In this document: positions 19,694-29,563 of the stretch, one piece after another | Numbering within the stretch: the stretch's first letter is position 1 | Layout: each line of letters opens with the position of its first letter | Assembly (NCBI RefSeq): GCF_016863175.1 | Contig: NZ_BOOJ01000027.1 | Coordinates: forward strand, 1 to 64,000 | Direction of reading: 5' to 3' | Length of the DNA stretch: 64,000 nt | From: Paraplanobispora siamensis | Lineage (GTDB): Bacteria; Actinomycetota; Actinomycetes; Streptosporangiales; Streptosporangiaceae | Made by a program: the position numbers and the translations under genes | Notes under the pieces: generated by a model | What the model saw: the letters and a program-made list of their open reading frames with translations, nothing else | Told to the model about the DNA's origin: nothing | The model's database searches: none

Positions 19694-20951
19694 GGTCGAG
19701 GCCCTCCGCGAACTGTACGGCGAGCCGCAGGCCGACCCGTTCCTCAAGGCCAGGGTGAGGGCCAAGGTGCGCGCCCGGGTGGAGGCCGGATCCCTGCGGC
19801 GGCGCCGTCCACGACTGCCGTGGGCGCCGGCCGTGGCCGGGCTCGCCGCAGTGGCCGCGGCGGTGGCGGTGGCGGTGGCGGCCGTGGTCCCGGGAACTGC
19901 CGGGGCGCCGGGGACCGGGGCCGCGGGACCGCAGGCCCCCGGGTCGCGGGCACCGGGATCACAGCTCCCGGGATCGCAGGTCCCGGAGTCACGGGCGCCG
20001 GTCACGACGGTCTCCGGGCGGTCGGTCCTGCTCGCGGCGGCGAGCACGGCCGCGTCCGAGCCCGCGGCGGGCGGAGCGTACTGGCGGGTCAGGAAGCTGT
20101 ACCGGGAGACGCACCCGGAGCGGCTCGGGCGGGGCGCCAACCGCTACTGGCTGGTGGAGTCGCGCCTCACCGAGCAGTGGGTCGCCGGGGACGGCCGGGT
20201 CTGGTCGGGCTCCCGGACGCTGGGGGCGCAGCCGCGGAGCGCGGCCGACGAGGCGGCCTGGCGGCGTGACGGCTCCCCTGCCACCTGGTCGAGCCAGGGG
20301 TCCGTGCTGTCGACGGCCCCGCAGAGGGGACGGCTCGAGGCGGCGACCGGCAGGGTGCCGTTCAGCATGGCGGGCCGCGAGCTGACCTTCGAGCAGATCC
20401 AGGCGCTCCCGTCCGACGCCGCGGCGCTGAGGGACTGGGTGAGCGCGGTGGTACGTCAGGAGGCCGCGACGGCCGGGACCGCGGACGACGGCACGGAGAA
20501 CCCGGAGGACACGGCGGGCACGGAGAACACGGCGAGTCCGAAGAACACGGCCGGCCCGGGGAACACGGCCGGCCCGGAGGACACGGCGGGCCCGGGGGAC
20601 CTCGCGTCCGGGGCGCTCGACGGGATGGTCGCCGACGCGCTCAGCGGTCTGTTGTGGAGCAAGCCGTCGCCGCCGGCCGTGCGGGCGGCGGCCTACCGGG
20701 CCCTGGCGGACCTGCCGAACGTCCGTTATCTGGGCGAGACCTCCGACGAGCGGGGCCGCCGGGGGGTGGCGTTCTCCTTCGACCTGCGCGCCGGCGGGGC
20801 CGTGCGCAGGACGCTGATCATCGATCCCCGGGACTCCCAGGTGCTGTCCTCCACCCTCACCGGCCTGCCGGGGAGCACGGGCGACCGGGTCGAGGTGGTC
20901 CTGTCGGCGGGCTGGACGGACGACGAACCGGCCCCTCCCGGTCTCCCGTGA
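19686..20951 (+). CDS. CU044_5270-type membrane-anchored protein (sigma-factor partner)
   Basis: The product is 421 residues from GTG 19686. The cytosolic N-terminus (VEALRELYGEPQADPFLKAR, then an Arg-rich stretch) is followed by one membrane segment (APAVAGLAAVAAAVAVAVAA) and an extracellular domain (SVLLAAASTAASEPAAGGAY, WRVRKLYRETHPERLGRGAN, ALADLPNVRYLGETSDERGR, VLSSTLTG). This layout is the CU044_5270 family, regularly encoded after an ECF sigma gene. Two low-complexity tracts are present: APGSRAPGSQLPGSQ after the membrane segment, and five 6-residue repeats (GTENTA, SPKNTA, GPGNTA, GPEDTA, GPGDLA). Function is unknown; an anti-sigma or sensor role is inferred. Confidence 0.85.
   Translation: MDEVEALRELYGEPQADPFLKARVRAKVRARVEAGSLRRRRPRLPWAPAVAGLAAVAAAVAVAVAAVVPGTAGAPGTGAAGPQAPGSRAPGSQLPGSQVPESRAPVTTVSGRSVLLAAASTAASEPAAGGAYWRVRKLYRETHPERLGRGANRYWLVESRLTEQWVAGDGRVWSGSRTLGAQPRSAADEAAWRRDGSPATWSSQGSVLSTAPQRGRLEAATGRVPFSMAGRELTFEQIQALPSDAAALRDWVSAVVRQEAATAGTADDGTENPEDTAGTENTASPKNTAGPGNTAGPEDTAGPGDLASGALDGMVADALSGLLWSKPSPPAVRAAAYRALADLPNVRYLGETSDERGRRGVAFSFDLRAGGAVRRTLIIDPRDSQVLSSTLTGLPGSTGDRVEVVLSAGWTDDEPAPPGLP
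20517..20606 (+). repeat. Five in-frame 18-bp tandem repeats inside the CU044_5270-type gene
   Basis: Units start at 20517, 20535, 20553, 20571 and 20589 and follow the pattern GGCCCGGxGxACACGGCx, encoding GP-E/G-N/D-T-A. They insert an extended spacer in the extracellular domain. Confidence 0.8.
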
Positions 20952-21156
20952 ACCCTCTCCGGCCTTCCGCGCCCCTCCCGGACCGCTGGTAACGCCTCCC
21001 CCAGCCCCTCTCCGGACCCTTCCCCGGCCCCTCGCCGGGTGATCTTCCGGTCCGCCCGGACCGAATCTGTCCGCGCGGACCTCCACGGGCCCTCCGCCGC
21101 CCCCCGCACGCCGTTCCTCAGGCGCCCCGTGCCCGGGTGACCCATGCCCGCGACCG

Positions 21157-22839
21157 GTGAGCGCCCGAGCCCTCCACGCCTCCGATTGGAGCAAGTGCTT
21201 GTTCAAAAACATCGCCACGCTGCTCGCCCCCCTCACCGGTCGGGCGGGGCGGCCCGCCGTACCTCCTTTCCCGGCCGGCGACGGACCCGCGATCTGCGTG
21301 GCCGGGGGCTTCCCCGCGGTCAAGGCGGACGAGATCATGCGGGGCCGGGTCGCGTTCGCCGGGCTCCCGCCCGTGGAGCTGGGCACCGGGGACGTCGACT
21401 GGCGGACAGACCCGCACCAGAGCCGGTCCTGGGCGCTCAACCTGCACGCGCTGCGCTGGACGGTGAGCCTGGTGACGGAGTACGAGCGCACGGGGAACCG
21501 GGAGTTCCTCGACCGGGCCGCCGCGATCGCCGCGGACTGGGTGCGGAGCAACCCCCTCGGCGGGAAGGGCGTCAGTCCCTGGGCCTGGGCCGAGCACCCG
21601 GTCGCGCTGCGCGCCCCGGCGCTGGTGTGCCTCAGCGCGCACGTCCGGGCCGCCTGGCTGCGTGACAGCCTCGTACGGCACGGCGAGATCCTGGCCGACC
21701 CGGCGCGGTACAGGCAGGGGCACAACCACGGCCTCGACCAGGACGTCGCGCTGCTGACCGTCGGCTGCCGCCTCGGTCACGCGGCCTGGAGGGACCTGGC
21801 GATCCGGCGGATGGCCGAATCGGCGGAGATCTCCATCGACGCGCAGGGCGTGCTGCACGAGCAGGCCCCGCGCTACGGCCTCTACGTCCACCGGCGGCTC
21901 GGCGTGGCGCTGGAGACGATCGAGCGGTGCGGGGCCGCGGTCCCGCCCGGTCTCGCCGCCCGGCGCCGGTCGCTGGAGGCCTACATCTGCCACGCCACCC
22001 AGCCCGACGGCCGCCTGGTCCCGATCGGCGACAGCCCGGCCGACACCCGCCCGCCGCACCTGCCGCGCCCGCAGGACACCGTCAAGGTCTTCGACGCCGG
22101 ATACGTCTTCGGCAGGACCGCCTGGGACGACCCGGACTCGGCGTACTACTCGATCAGGTTCGGCCCCGGCCGCAGGCTCCACGGCCACGAGGACCACCTG
22201 GGCGTCACCTACCGGGCCCAGGGCCGGGGCATCCTGGTGGAGGCGGGCTTCCACTCCTACGAGCGCACGCCGTACCGGGAGTGGACGATCTCCCCGGAGG
22301 CGCACAACGTCCCCGTCGTGGTGGGCGCGGGCTTCCGGGAGGGTACGGCGACGCGTCTGGTGGGCTCGTCCGTCGCCGCGGACCGGCAGTGCTACCGGCT
22401 CACCGACGACGCCTACGGCGTCGGCCGCACCCGCACCGTCCTGGTCGGCCACGGCGCCGACCTGATGGCCGTGCTCGACGCGGTCCCGGCCGGATCGGCG
22501 CTGCGCAGCCTGTGGCACTTCGCCCCGTCGCTCACCGTGGCCGGCGGGCACGACGGCCGGGTGGTGCTGGCCGACGGGGACTGGCGGGTGACCCTGGCCC
22601 AGCTCGCCTTCCCCTCGGGCCTGCCGGTCGGCGGCCAGGCGGTGGAGCACCGGGAGATCGCGACCGGGCACCTCAGGACGGCGCGGGCGGCGACGGTGCT
22701 CTCCCCTCCGGCGCGGGCCGTGCTGACCCTCATCGTCCCCGGCGCGGGCGACCCGGAGATCACCTGCTCCGGCGGTACGGTGACCGTCCGCACCTCCGGC
22801 GGCCCGGTCTCCTTCCCCCTCTCGCTCGACGGGTCGTGA
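21157..22839 (+). CDS. Heparinase II/III-family protein (polysaccharide lyase-like)
   Basis: The product is 560 residues from a GTG at 21157. The N-terminal alpha/alpha-barrel resembles heparinase II/III N-domains (WRTDPHQSRSWALNLHALRW, FLDRAAAIAADWVRSNPLGG, YRQGHNHGLDQDVALLTVGC). The C-terminal half is the heparinase beta-sandwich with the His-rich motif GRRLHGHEDHLGVTYRAQGR and the Tyr/His region HSYERTPYREWTISPEAHNV. Catalytic His/Tyr residues of lyases are therefore plausible. No signal peptide is visible, so it may act inside the cell or on a cell-wall precursor. The substrate is unknown. It is not obviously in an operon with the SNF2 helicase that follows. Confidence 0.82.
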   Translation: MSARALHASDWSKCLFKNIATLLAPLTGRAGRPAVPPFPAGDGPAICVAGGFPAVKADEIMRGRVAFAGLPPVELGTGDVDWRTDPHQSRSWALNLHALRWTVSLVTEYERTGNREFLDRAAAIAADWVRSNPLGGKGVSPWAWAEHPVALRAPALVCLSAHVRAAWLRDSLVRHGEILADPARYRQGHNHGLDQDVALLTVGCRLGHAAWRDLAIRRMAESAEISIDAQGVLHEQAPRYGLYVHRRLGVALETIERCGAAVPPGLAARRRSLEAYICHATQPDGRLVPIGDSPADTRPPHLPRPQDTVKVFDAGYVFGRTAWDDPDSAYYSIRFGPGRRLHGHEDHLGVTYRAQGRGILVEAGFHSYERTPYREWTISPEAHNVPVVVGAGFREGTATRLVGSSVAADRQCYRLTDDAYGVGRTRTVLVGHGADLMAVLDAVPAGSALRSLWHFAPSLTVAGGHDGRVVLADGDWRVTLAQLAFPSGLPVGGQAVEHREIATGHLRTARAATVLSPPARAVLTLIVPGAGDPEITCSGGTVTVRTSGGPVSFPLSLDGS

Positions 22840-22909
22840 CGACCCTGATCGTGATGGCCATATCGCCACGTTTCACCACTCGCAGGGGCCCGATCGGTAA
22901 CATTTTCGA

Positions 22910-25162
22910 ATGTCCGGCCGGCGGGCGGAGAAGGGGTGTGGCGTGGACGCGACCGTGCACAGGACCGACCCACTCGCGCCCCGCCAGGTCAGAGCCCTGC
23001 TGTCGAAGGCCGACGCGCTGCTGGCCGCGGCCCGCGGGTTGCTGGACGACGACGAGCGGGCCCGCGCCGCGGTGCGCGAGGCGGTGGCGGAGCTGCGGGT
23101 GAACCGGGCCCGGGACGAGCTCGGCTCGATCCCCGTCGCGCGGCTGAAGGACGTCACCGGGGGGCGGCTGCGGCTGGGGGCCCTGGAGCAGGCGGGTTAC
23201 GGGACGGTCCTGCGCGTGCTGGACGCCACGCCGTACGAGCTCCACCTTCTGCCGGGAGTCGGGGCGCACACCGCCGGTCAGGTGCACGCCGCCGCCCGGC
23301 AGATCGCGCGGGCCGCGCGGGAGACCGTCGCCGTCCGGATCGACCCCGACCGGCGCGACCCCGAGACCTCCGCGCTGCTGGTCGCCCTGTACCGCCTGGT
23401 GGTCGCGGGCCCCGATCTGGCCCGCGCGCGGGAGGGCGCCGGAGCGCTCGGCAAGAGGCTGCTCCCGCTCCTTCCCCAGGCGCGGCCCGCGGGCGGGCGG
23501 CTGCGGATGCTGCTCTCCGGCGGGAAGGCCCGGCAGCGGGCCCGCGAGGCCGTCTCCCAGATCAGGGCCGTGCTCGACGAGGCGCGGGAGGCCGAGCTCG
23601 AACTGCTCCTCGCCCAGGCCACCACGGACCTGCTGCGCCCCCTGCCCTCCGAGGACGAGGCGTGGATCGACTTCGAGCTGCGCGCCCCCGAGTACTACGG
23701 CGTCCTCGGCGAGATCGCCGTCTCCGAGCCCGACCACGCCGCCTCCGAGGGCTTCCTGCCCGACGACATCGCCTCGCGGGTCAAGGCGCAGGAGCTCGAC
23801 GACACCCATCTGCGGGTCTCCCTGCGCGGCTACCAGTCCTTCGGCGCCCGTTTCGCGCTCGTCCAGCGCCGGGTGATCCTGGGCGACGAGATGGGGCTCG
23901 GCAAGACCGTGCAGGCCATCGCGGCCATGGCGCACCTTCGGGCCCGCGGCGCGACGCACTTCCTGGTGGCCTGCCCGGCCAGCGTCCTGATCAACTGGCT
24001 GCGGGAGATCGAGAACCGCAGCGGACTGCGGGCCTACCCCGTGCACGGCCCCGACCGCCTCATGGCCCTGGCCGAGTGGATCCGCACCGGCGGCGTCGCC
24101 GTGACCACGATCGACACCCTGCACCGCCTGGAGGTCCCGGCGGACGTCGCGGTCGCGATGGTCGTGGTCGACGAGGCGCACTACGTCAAGAACCCGCAGA
24201 CCCGCAGGTCCCGCGCCGTCGCCGCCTGGTGCGGGCGCGTCGACCGGGTGCTCTTCCTGACCGGCACCCCGATGGAGAACCGCGTCGCGGAGTTCCGCAA
24301 CCTGGTCGACCACCTGCGGCCCGGCCTGCTGTCCGATGTCCAGCGCAACAACACCCTGACGGGCCCCCGGACGTTCCGGCGCACCGTCGCCCCGGTCTAC
24401 CTGCGCCGCAACCAGCAGGACGTCCTCACCGAGCTGCCCGACCTGGTCGAGGTGGAGGAGTGGGAGGAGTTCAGCGCGGCGGACCTGGCCGCCTACCGCG
24501 AGGCCGTGGCCGCGGGGAACTTCATGGCGATGCGCCGCGCCGCCTACGCCGTGCCCGAGAAGTCGGCCAAGCTGCAGCGGCTGCGCGAGCTCGTGGCCGA
24601 GGCGGCGGCCAACGGCCTGAAGGTCGTGGTCTTCTCCCACTTCCGCGACGTCCTGACCGTCGTCGGCCAGGCGCTCGGCGGGCGGGCGCACGGGCCGATC
24701 GCCGGGGACGTCACCCCCGCCGGGCGGCAGCAGATCATCGACGAGTTCACCTCCGTGTCCGGGCACGCGGTGCTGCTCGGCCAGATCCAGGCGGGCGGGA
24801 TCGGCCTCAACCTCCAGGCCGCCTCCGTCGTGATCCTGTGCGAGCCCCAGGTCAAGCCGACCATCGAGAGCCAGGCGGTGGCCCGGGCCCACCGCATGGG
24901 CCAGGTCCGCAAGGTCCAGGTGCACCGCCTGCTGGTGGCCGACAGCGTCGACCAGCGCATGCTGGAGATCCTCGGCGCCAAGACCCGCCTGTTCGACGAC
25001 TACGCCCGCCACAGCGACGTCGCCGCCGCCACCCCCGACGCCGTGGACATCTCCGAGCAGTCCCTGGCCCGCCGGATCGTCCAGGAGGAGCAGGAACGCC
25101 TCTCCCTGCCGTCCCCTCCGGCTTCCCCCGCGCGGGACTCGGTGCACGATCTCCACCCTTGA
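22910..25162 (+). CDS. SNF2-family (SWI2/SNF2) DNA-dependent ATPase/helicase with N-terminal helix-hairpin-helix region
   Basis: The product is 750 residues. A TAACAT eight bases before ATG 22910 suggests a leaderless start; GTG 22943 after GAGAAGGGG is the alternative. Helicase motifs are complete: I GDEMGLGKTVQAIAAMA, Ia FLVACPASVLINWLREI, II VVVDEAHYVKNP, III LFLTGTPMENRVAEF, IV KVVVFSHFRDVLTVVG, V GGIGLNLQAASVVILCEPQV, VI QAVARAHRMGQVRKVQVHRL. Around residues 80-130 a helix-hairpin-helix-like segment (ELHLLPGVGAHTAGQVHAAA) suggests DNA binding. It should translocate on duplex DNA to remodel protein-DNA complexes, perhaps in repair. No nuclease or defence partner is adjacent. Confidence 0.9.
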   Translation: MSGRRAEKGCGVDATVHRTDPLAPRQVRALLSKADALLAAARGLLDDDERARAAVREAVAELRVNRARDELGSIPVARLKDVTGGRLRLGALEQAGYGTVLRVLDATPYELHLLPGVGAHTAGQVHAAARQIARAARETVAVRIDPDRRDPETSALLVALYRLVVAGPDLARAREGAGALGKRLLPLLPQARPAGGRLRMLLSGGKARQRAREAVSQIRAVLDEAREAELELLLAQATTDLLRPLPSEDEAWIDFELRAPEYYGVLGEIAVSEPDHAASEGFLPDDIASRVKAQELDDTHLRVSLRGYQSFGARFALVQRRVILGDEMGLGKTVQAIAAMAHLRARGATHFLVACPASVLINWLREIENRSGLRAYPVHGPDRLMALAEWIRTGGVAVTTIDTLHRLEVPADVAVAMVVVDEAHYVKNPQTRRSRAVAAWCGRVDRVLFLTGTPMENRVAEFRNLVDHLRPGLLSDVQRNNTLTGPRTFRRTVAPVYLRRNQQDVLTELPDLVEVEEWEEFSAADLAAYREAVAAGNFMAMRRAAYAVPEKSAKLQRLRELVAEAAANGLKVVVFSHFRDVLTVVGQALGGRAHGPIAGDVTPAGRQQIIDEFTSVSGHAVLLGQIQAGGIGLNLQAASVVILCEPQVKPTIESQAVARAHRMGQVRKVQVHRLLVADSVDQRMLEILGAKTRLFDDYARHSDVAAATPDAVDISEQSLARRIVQEEQERLSLPSPPASPARDSVHDLHP

Positions 25163-25319
25163 CGCGCTCTCCGCTCTGAAGACCGGAGCACCGGCCCGCG
25201 TTCCGACAGCCGTATCGGGTGTGCCGTAAGGCCCCGGCCGGTGACGTCACGCCGCCGGAGGTCCCCGTTACTTACCCGTGCCCTCACCAGGGCCGGAGCT
25301 CACCTGTCAGAGATCCGGC

Positions 25320-25348
25320 TTGACAGATCATGGCGGACGTATCAAATT
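25320..25348 (+). promoter_or_regulatory. Candidate promoter of the siderophore operon
   Basis: TTGACA at 25320-25325 is followed after 17 bases by CAAATT (25343-25348). The -10 is weak, but it directly abuts the iron boxes, the arrangement expected for an iron-repressed promoter. Confidence 0.5.
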
Positions 25349-25365
25349 AGGCAAGGCTAACCTAA
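25347..25365. promoter_or_regulatory. Iron box (IdeR/DmdR-type operator) upstream of dhbA
   Basis: TTAGGCAAGGCTAACCTAA fits the actinobacterial 19-bp iron-box consensus (TTAGGTTAGGCTAACCTAA) at all but two positions. It lies just downstream of the candidate -10 and 35 bases before the dhbA start, so iron-loaded IdeR/DmdR should repress the operon. Confidence 0.88.
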
Positions 25366-25366
25366 T

Positions 25367-25380
25367 TTAGGTTTACCTAA
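25367..25380. promoter_or_regulatory. Second iron-box-like palindrome upstream of dhbA
   Basis: TTAGGT-TT-ACCTAA is a perfect 6+2+6 palindrome starting one base after the first box. The two together look like a double operator. Confidence 0.7.
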
Positions 25381-25399
25381 TTTGAGCGGAAGGCGAGGA

Positions 25400-26275
25400 G
25401 TGGACGGGATCGTAGGCCGGGTCGCCCTGGTGACCGGCGCGGCACGAGGCATCGGGGCGGCGGTGTGCGAGGCCCTGACCACGGCGGGGGCGCGGGTCGC
25501 CGCCGCCGACCTGTGGACGACCGGACGGGAGGCGGACACGGCCCTGCGGCCGGCGGACGGAACGGACACGACGCCGCAGCCGGCGAGCGGGGGCACAGCA
25601 TCCGGGAGCACGATGTCCGGGGGCACGGCACCCGAGGGTGCGGCGTCCGGGGGCGCGGTGCCGTACACCCTGGACGTGCGGGATCCCGCCGCGGTCGAGG
25701 AGACGGTCGCGGCCGTGGAGCGAGACCTGGGACCGGTCGACATCCTCGTCAACGTCGCGGGCGTGCTGCTGCCCGGCCAGGTCGGGGAGACCGCCGACGA
25801 CCGGTGGCGGCAGACCTTCGCGGTCAACGCCGACGGCGTCTTCCACGTGTCCAGGGCGGTGGCCCGCCGGATGACCCCCCGGCGGCGCGGCGCGATCGTC
25901 ACCGTGGGGTCCAACGCCGCCTCGGTGCCGAGGATCGGCATGGCCGCCTACGCCGCCTCCAAGGCGGCCGCGTCCATGTTCACCCGGTGCCTGGGCCTGG
26001 AGCTGTCCCGCCACGGGATCCGCTGCAACGTGGTCTCGCCGGGCTCGACCGACACCTCCATGCTGCGCGCCCTGTGGGAGGGCACGGACCCCGCCGGCGC
26101 GCGCGAGGCCACCCTCGACGGCGACCCCGCAGCCTTCCGGGTCGGCATCCCCCTCGGCCGCGTCGCCGACCCCCGCGACATCGCCGACGCCGTGCTCTTC
26201 CTGGTCTCCGACCGGGCCCGGCACATCACCATGCACGACCTCCTGGTGGACGGTGGCGCGACTCTCCGCGCCTGA
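25400..26275 (+). CDS. dhbA: 2,3-dihydro-2,3-dihydroxybenzoate dehydrogenase
   Basis: GTG 25400 follows GGAAGGCGAGGA; 291 residues. It is an SDR with [11 protein letters not shown] near the N-terminus, NVAGVL, the catalytic region [20 protein letters not shown] (YxxxK intact), and the EntA/DhbA-like end [14 protein letters not shown]. It oxidises 2,3-dihydro-2,3-dihydroxybenzoate to 2,3-dihydroxybenzoate with NAD+. It is the first gene of the siderophore operon, directly behind the iron boxes. Between strands 2 and 3 it carries a low-complexity insert of about 45 residues encoded partly by five 15-bp repeats; related enzymes are about 250-260 residues long. Confidence 0.92.
   Translation: MDGIVGRVALVTGAARGIGAAVCEALTTAGARVAAADLWTTGREADTALRPADGTDTTPQPASGGTASGSTMSGGTAPEGAASGGAVPYTLDVRDPAAVEETVAAVERDLGPVDILVNVAGVLLPGQVGETADDRWRQTFAVNADGVFHVSRAVARRMTPRRRGAIVTVGSNAASVPRIGMAAYAASKAAASMFTRCLGLELSRHGIRCNVVSPGSTDTSMLRALWEGTDPAGAREATLDGDPAAFRVGIPLGRVADPRDIADAVLFLVSDRARHITMHDLLVDGGATLRA
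25586..25660 (+). repeat. Five in-frame 15-bp tandem repeats inside dhbA
   Basis: Units begin at 25586, 25601, 25616, 25631 and 25646 and encode [20 protein letters not shown] and SGGAV. They lie in a surface loop of the SDR fold, before the conserved D-V-R-D that follows strand 3. Confidence 0.82.
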
Positions 26276-26290
26276 CGAGATTGGATTTCG

Positions 26291-27412
26291 ATGTCACTGC
26301 TGACAACCGCTGTGGATCCCCTCGCGGGGTACGAACACGGCGAGTCGGTGTTCTTCTCCTCATCCGGCGGCACGCTGCTGACCCGCGGCACGCGCGCCGT
26401 CCTCGGCGGCGACCTCGGCACCCTGCCCGAGCGGGTGACCGCGGCGCTGGGCCCGGACGAGGTGGCGGCCGGGGCGGTCGGGTTCGGCGGCGCGGCCGGC
26501 CTGATCGTCCCGGAGGCCGCCTCCTGGTCGGGACCGGTGGGCCCCGGCGCCCCGGCCGGGACCTCCGAGCCCGGCAACTGGCGGGTGCGGCCCGTCCCGC
26601 ACCCCGACGACTACCTCAAGGCGGTACGGCGCGCGCTGGAGGACATGGCGGCCGGTCGCCTCGACAAGGTGGTGCTCGCCAGGACGCTCGAACTCGTCTC
26701 CGACGGCCCCCTCGACCCGCACGCCCTGCTGCGTCCCCTCCTCGGCCACGGCCACTGCTTCGCAGCCCCGCTGCCCGGCGGGCGCGCGCTCGTCGGCGCC
26801 AGCCCCGAACTGCTCGTCTCCCGCCGGGGCCGGAGTGTGATCTCCAACCCGCTGGCCGGTTCGGCCGCCCGCAGCGCCGACCCGGCCGAGGACCGCCGCA
26901 GGGCCGAGGAGCTGTCCGCCTCGGCCAAGGACCTGCACGAGCACCGTCTGGTGGTGGACGCGGTGGCCGAGGCGCTGCGGCCGTACTGCGCCGAGCTGCA
27001 CGTGCCCGCCGCACCCGAGCTGACCTCCACCGAGACGATGTGGCACCTGTCCACGCGCGTCACCGGCGTGCTGCGCGACCCCGGCGTCCCCGTCCTCGCC
27101 CTCGCCCGCGCGCTGCACCCCACCCCCGCCGTGTGCGGGACGCCCCGGCAGGCGGCCCGGGAGGCGATCGAGGAGCTGGAGCCGTTCGACCGGGGCTTCT
27201 ACACCGGCATGGTCGGCTGGACCGACGCGACCGGCGACGGCGAGTGGGCGGTGGCCATCCGCTGCGCCGAGATCGAGGAGCGCACGCTGCGGCTGTACGC
27301 GGGCGCCGGGATCGTGACCGGCTCCGACCCCGCCCTGGAGCTCGCCGAGACCTCCGCCAAGTTCCGCACCATGCTGCGCGCGCTGGGGGTGAGCGGCGAT
27401 GCACTGGCCTGA
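26291..27412 (+). CDS. dhbC: Isochorismate synthase
   Basis: The product is 373 residues from ATG 26291, 15 bases after dhbA. It has the chorismate-binding fold with [12 protein letters not shown] (general-base Lys), [71 protein letters not shown] and the magnesium-site end [20 protein letters not shown]. It converts chorismate to isochorismate, the first committed step to 2,3-dihydroxybenzoate. The dhbE start lies inside its 3' end (14-base overlap), showing translational coupling. Confidence 0.95.
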   Translation: MSLLTTAVDPLAGYEHGESVFFSSSGGTLLTRGTRAVLGGDLGTLPERVTAALGPDEVAAGAVGFGGAAGLIVPEAASWSGPVGPGAPAGTSEPGNWRVRPVPHPDDYLKAVRRALEDMAAGRLDKVVLARTLELVSDGPLDPHALLRPLLGHGHCFAAPLPGGRALVGASPELLVSRRGRSVISNPLAGSAARSADPAEDRRRAEELSASAKDLHEHRLVVDAVAEALRPYCAELHVPAAPELTSTETMWHLSTRVTGVLRDPGVPVLALARALHPTPAVCGTPRQAAREAIEELEPFDRGFYTGMVGWTDATGDGEWAVAIRCAEIEERTLRLYAGAGIVTGSDPALELAETSAKFRTMLRALGVSGDALA

Positions 27413-28910
27413 GGACGTCGCCGCCCGCTACCGGGCCGCCGGCTACTGGCGGGGAGAGACCTTCGGGCGCATGCTGGGCGACCTGGCCGCCCGGTACGGC
27501 TCCCGCCCCGCGCTGGTCGACGGGGCCTCCGGCGCCCGCTGGAGCTTCCGCGACCTGGACGAGCGGGCCGACCGGCTCGCCGCGGGGCTGCACGCCTTCG
27601 GCGTCCGGCGCGGCGACCGCGTCGTCGCGCAGCTGCCGAACGTGCCCGAGTTCTACCAGGTCTGCTTCGCGCTGTTCCGCATCGGCGCCTGGCCGGTGTT
27701 CGCGCTGCCGGCGCACCGCTCCGCGGAGATCTCCTACTTCTGCGAGTTCACCGAGGCCGCCGCCTACATCTGCCCCGACGAGGAGCACCGCGCCCTGGCC
27801 CCGGACACCCCCGCGCTCGTCCTGGGACAGCTGCCCGAGGCCGACCCGATCGAGCTGCCCGAGCCCTCCGCCGGGGACGTGGCGTTCCTGCAGCTGTCCG
27901 GCGGCAGCACCGGCCTGCCCAAGCTGATCCCCCGGACCCACGACGACTACATCTACAGCTTCCGGGCCAGCGCGGAGATCTGCGAGCTGACCCCGGACAG
28001 CGTCTACCTGTGCGCGCTTCCGGCCGCGCACAACTTCCCGATGAGCTCGCCCGGCGTGTTCGGCGCGCTCAGCGCGGGGGCCGCCAGCGTCATGGCGCCC
28101 GACCCCAGCCCCGGCACCTGCTTCCCGCTGATCGAGCGCGAGCGGGTCACCATCACCGCCCTGGTCCCGCCGCTCGCGCTGGTCTGGCTGGACGCCGCCG
28201 CCACTGCCGGGCACGACCTGTCCAGCCTGGAGGTGCTCCAGGTGGGCGGGGCGAAGTTCAGCGCGGAGGCGGCCAAGCGGGTCGGGCCCGAGCTGGGCTG
28301 CACGCTGCAGCAGGTCTTCGGCATGGCGGAGGGACTGGTCAACTACACCCGGCTGGACGACCCCGAGGAGGTCGTCGTCTCCACCCAGGGCCGTCCCATC
28401 TCGCCCGACGACGAGATCCTCATCGTGGACGACGACGACCGCGAGACCGACCACGGCCACCTGCTGACCCGCGGGCCGTACACCATCCGCGGCTACTGGC
28501 GGGCCGAGGAGCACAACAAGATCGCCTTCACCCACGACGGCTTCTACCGGACCGGCGACATCGTCCGGCGCAGGCCCGACGGATACCTCGTCGTCGAGGG
28601 CCGGGCCAAGGACCAGATCAACCGGGGCGGCGACAAGATCGCCGCGGAGGAGATCGAGAACCACCTGCTGGCCCACCCGGCGATCCACGACGCGAGCGTG
28701 GTCGCCGTCCCCGACCCCTATCTCGGCGAGCGCTCCTGCGCCTACCTCATCTGCAAGGGCGAGGCTCCGGCCAAGGGCGAGCTGCGGGCCTTCCTGCGCG
28801 ACCGCGGCATCGCCGCGTTCAAGATCCCCGACCGGTTCGAGTTCGTCGACGCCTTCCCGCAGACCGCGGTCGGCAAGGTCAGCAAGCGCCACCTTCGCGA
28901 AAGGACATGA
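27399..28910 (+). CDS. dhbE: 2,3-dihydroxybenzoate-AMP ligase
   Basis: The product is 503 residues. This stand-alone aryl-adenylating enzyme shows [20 protein letters not shown] (P-loop), [20 protein letters not shown] (DhbE/EntE/YbtE signature), [58 protein letters not shown] and the hinge/catalytic Lys near the end ([12 protein letters not shown]). It activates 2,3-dihydroxybenzoate with ATP and loads it on the free aryl carrier protein encoded at 29556. Confidence 0.95.
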   Translation: MHWPEDVAARYRAAGYWRGETFGRMLGDLAARYGSRPALVDGASGARWSFRDLDERADRLAAGLHAFGVRRGDRVVAQLPNVPEFYQVCFALFRIGAWPVFALPAHRSAEISYFCEFTEAAAYICPDEEHRALAPDTPALVLGQLPEADPIELPEPSAGDVAFLQLSGGSTGLPKLIPRTHDDYIYSFRASAEICELTPDSVYLCALPAAHNFPMSSPGVFGALSAGAASVMAPDPSPGTCFPLIERERVTITALVPPLALVWLDAAATAGHDLSSLEVLQVGGAKFSAEAAKRVGPELGCTLQQVFGMAEGLVNYTRLDDPEEVVVSTQGRPISPDDEILIVDDDDRETDHGHLLTRGPYTIRGYWRAEEHNKIAFTHDGFYRTGDIVRRRPDGYLVVEGRAKDQINRGGDKIAAEEIENHLLAHPAIHDASVVAVPDPYLGERSCAYLICKGEAPAKGELRAFLRDRGIAAFKIPDRFEFVDAFPQTAVGKVSKRHLRERT

Positions 28911-28915
28911 CGATC

Positions 28916-29563
28916 ATGGCGATCCCCCCGATCCAGCCGTACCCGATGCCGAGCGACCTGCCCGCCAACCGGGTCGATTGGCGCCCGGACCCGCGCCGTG
29001 CCGTCCTGCTCGTCCACGACATGCAGAACTACTTCCTGCGCGCCTTCACCCCCGGGCAGTCGCCGCTGGTCGAGCTGATGTCCAACGTCCTGGCGCTGCG
29101 CGAGCACTGCGCCGACCTCGGCGTGCCCGTCGTCTACTCGGCCCAGCCCGGCGGGCAGAGCCCCGAGGAGCGCGGGCTGCTGCTGGACTTCTGGGGCGGC
29201 GGCATCGGCCACGACCCGCAGGAGGCCAGGATCGTCGAGGAGCTGGCGCCGCGCCCGGGCGACGTGCTGCTCACCAAGTGGCGCTACAGCGCCTACCAGC
29301 GGACCGGCCTGGCCGAGCTGATGGCCGCCCAGGGCCGCGACCAGCTCGTCATCTGCGGGATCTACGCGCACATCGGCGTGCTGATGACCGCCTGCGAGGC
29401 GTTCATGCGCGACGTGCAGACCTTCGTGGTCGCCGACGCCGTGGCGGACTTCTCGCTGGACCACCACCGCATGGCGCTCACCTACGCCGCCGAGCGCTGC
29501 GCGGTCACCGTCACCACCCGGCAGGTCAGCCGGGCGCTCTCCCAGGAGGTGGCCGGTGTCTGA
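28916..29563 (+). CDS. dhbB: Isochorismatase (single-domain, EntB N-terminal type)
   Basis: ATG 28916 gives the family-typical start MAIPPIQPYPMPSDLPANRV (215 residues); ATG 28907, overlapping the dhbE stop, would add three residues. Key segments are LLVHDMQNYFLRAF (Asp), DVLLTKWRYSAYQRTGL (Lys) and ICGIYAHIGVLMTACEAFMR, very close to EntB. It hydrolyses isochorismate to 2,3-dihydro-2,3-dihydroxybenzoate and pyruvate. Unlike EntB and DhbB it lacks the fused C-terminal carrier domain, which is supplied by the next gene. Confidence 0.93.
   Translation: MAIPPIQPYPMPSDLPANRVDWRPDPRRAVLLVHDMQNYFLRAFTPGQSPLVELMSNVLALREHCADLGVPVVYSAQPGGQSPEERGLLLDFWGGGIGHDPQEARIVEELAPRPGDVLLTKWRYSAYQRTGLAELMAAQGRDQLVICGIYAHIGVLMTACEAFMRDVQTFVVADAVADFSLDHHRMALTYAAERCAVTVTTRQVSRALSQEVAGV

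Noticed and set aside
22910-25162. Phage-defence system around the SNF2 ATPase
   Set aside because: The flanking genes are a heparinase-like enzyme and the siderophore operon; no DISARM, BREX or similar partners are present.
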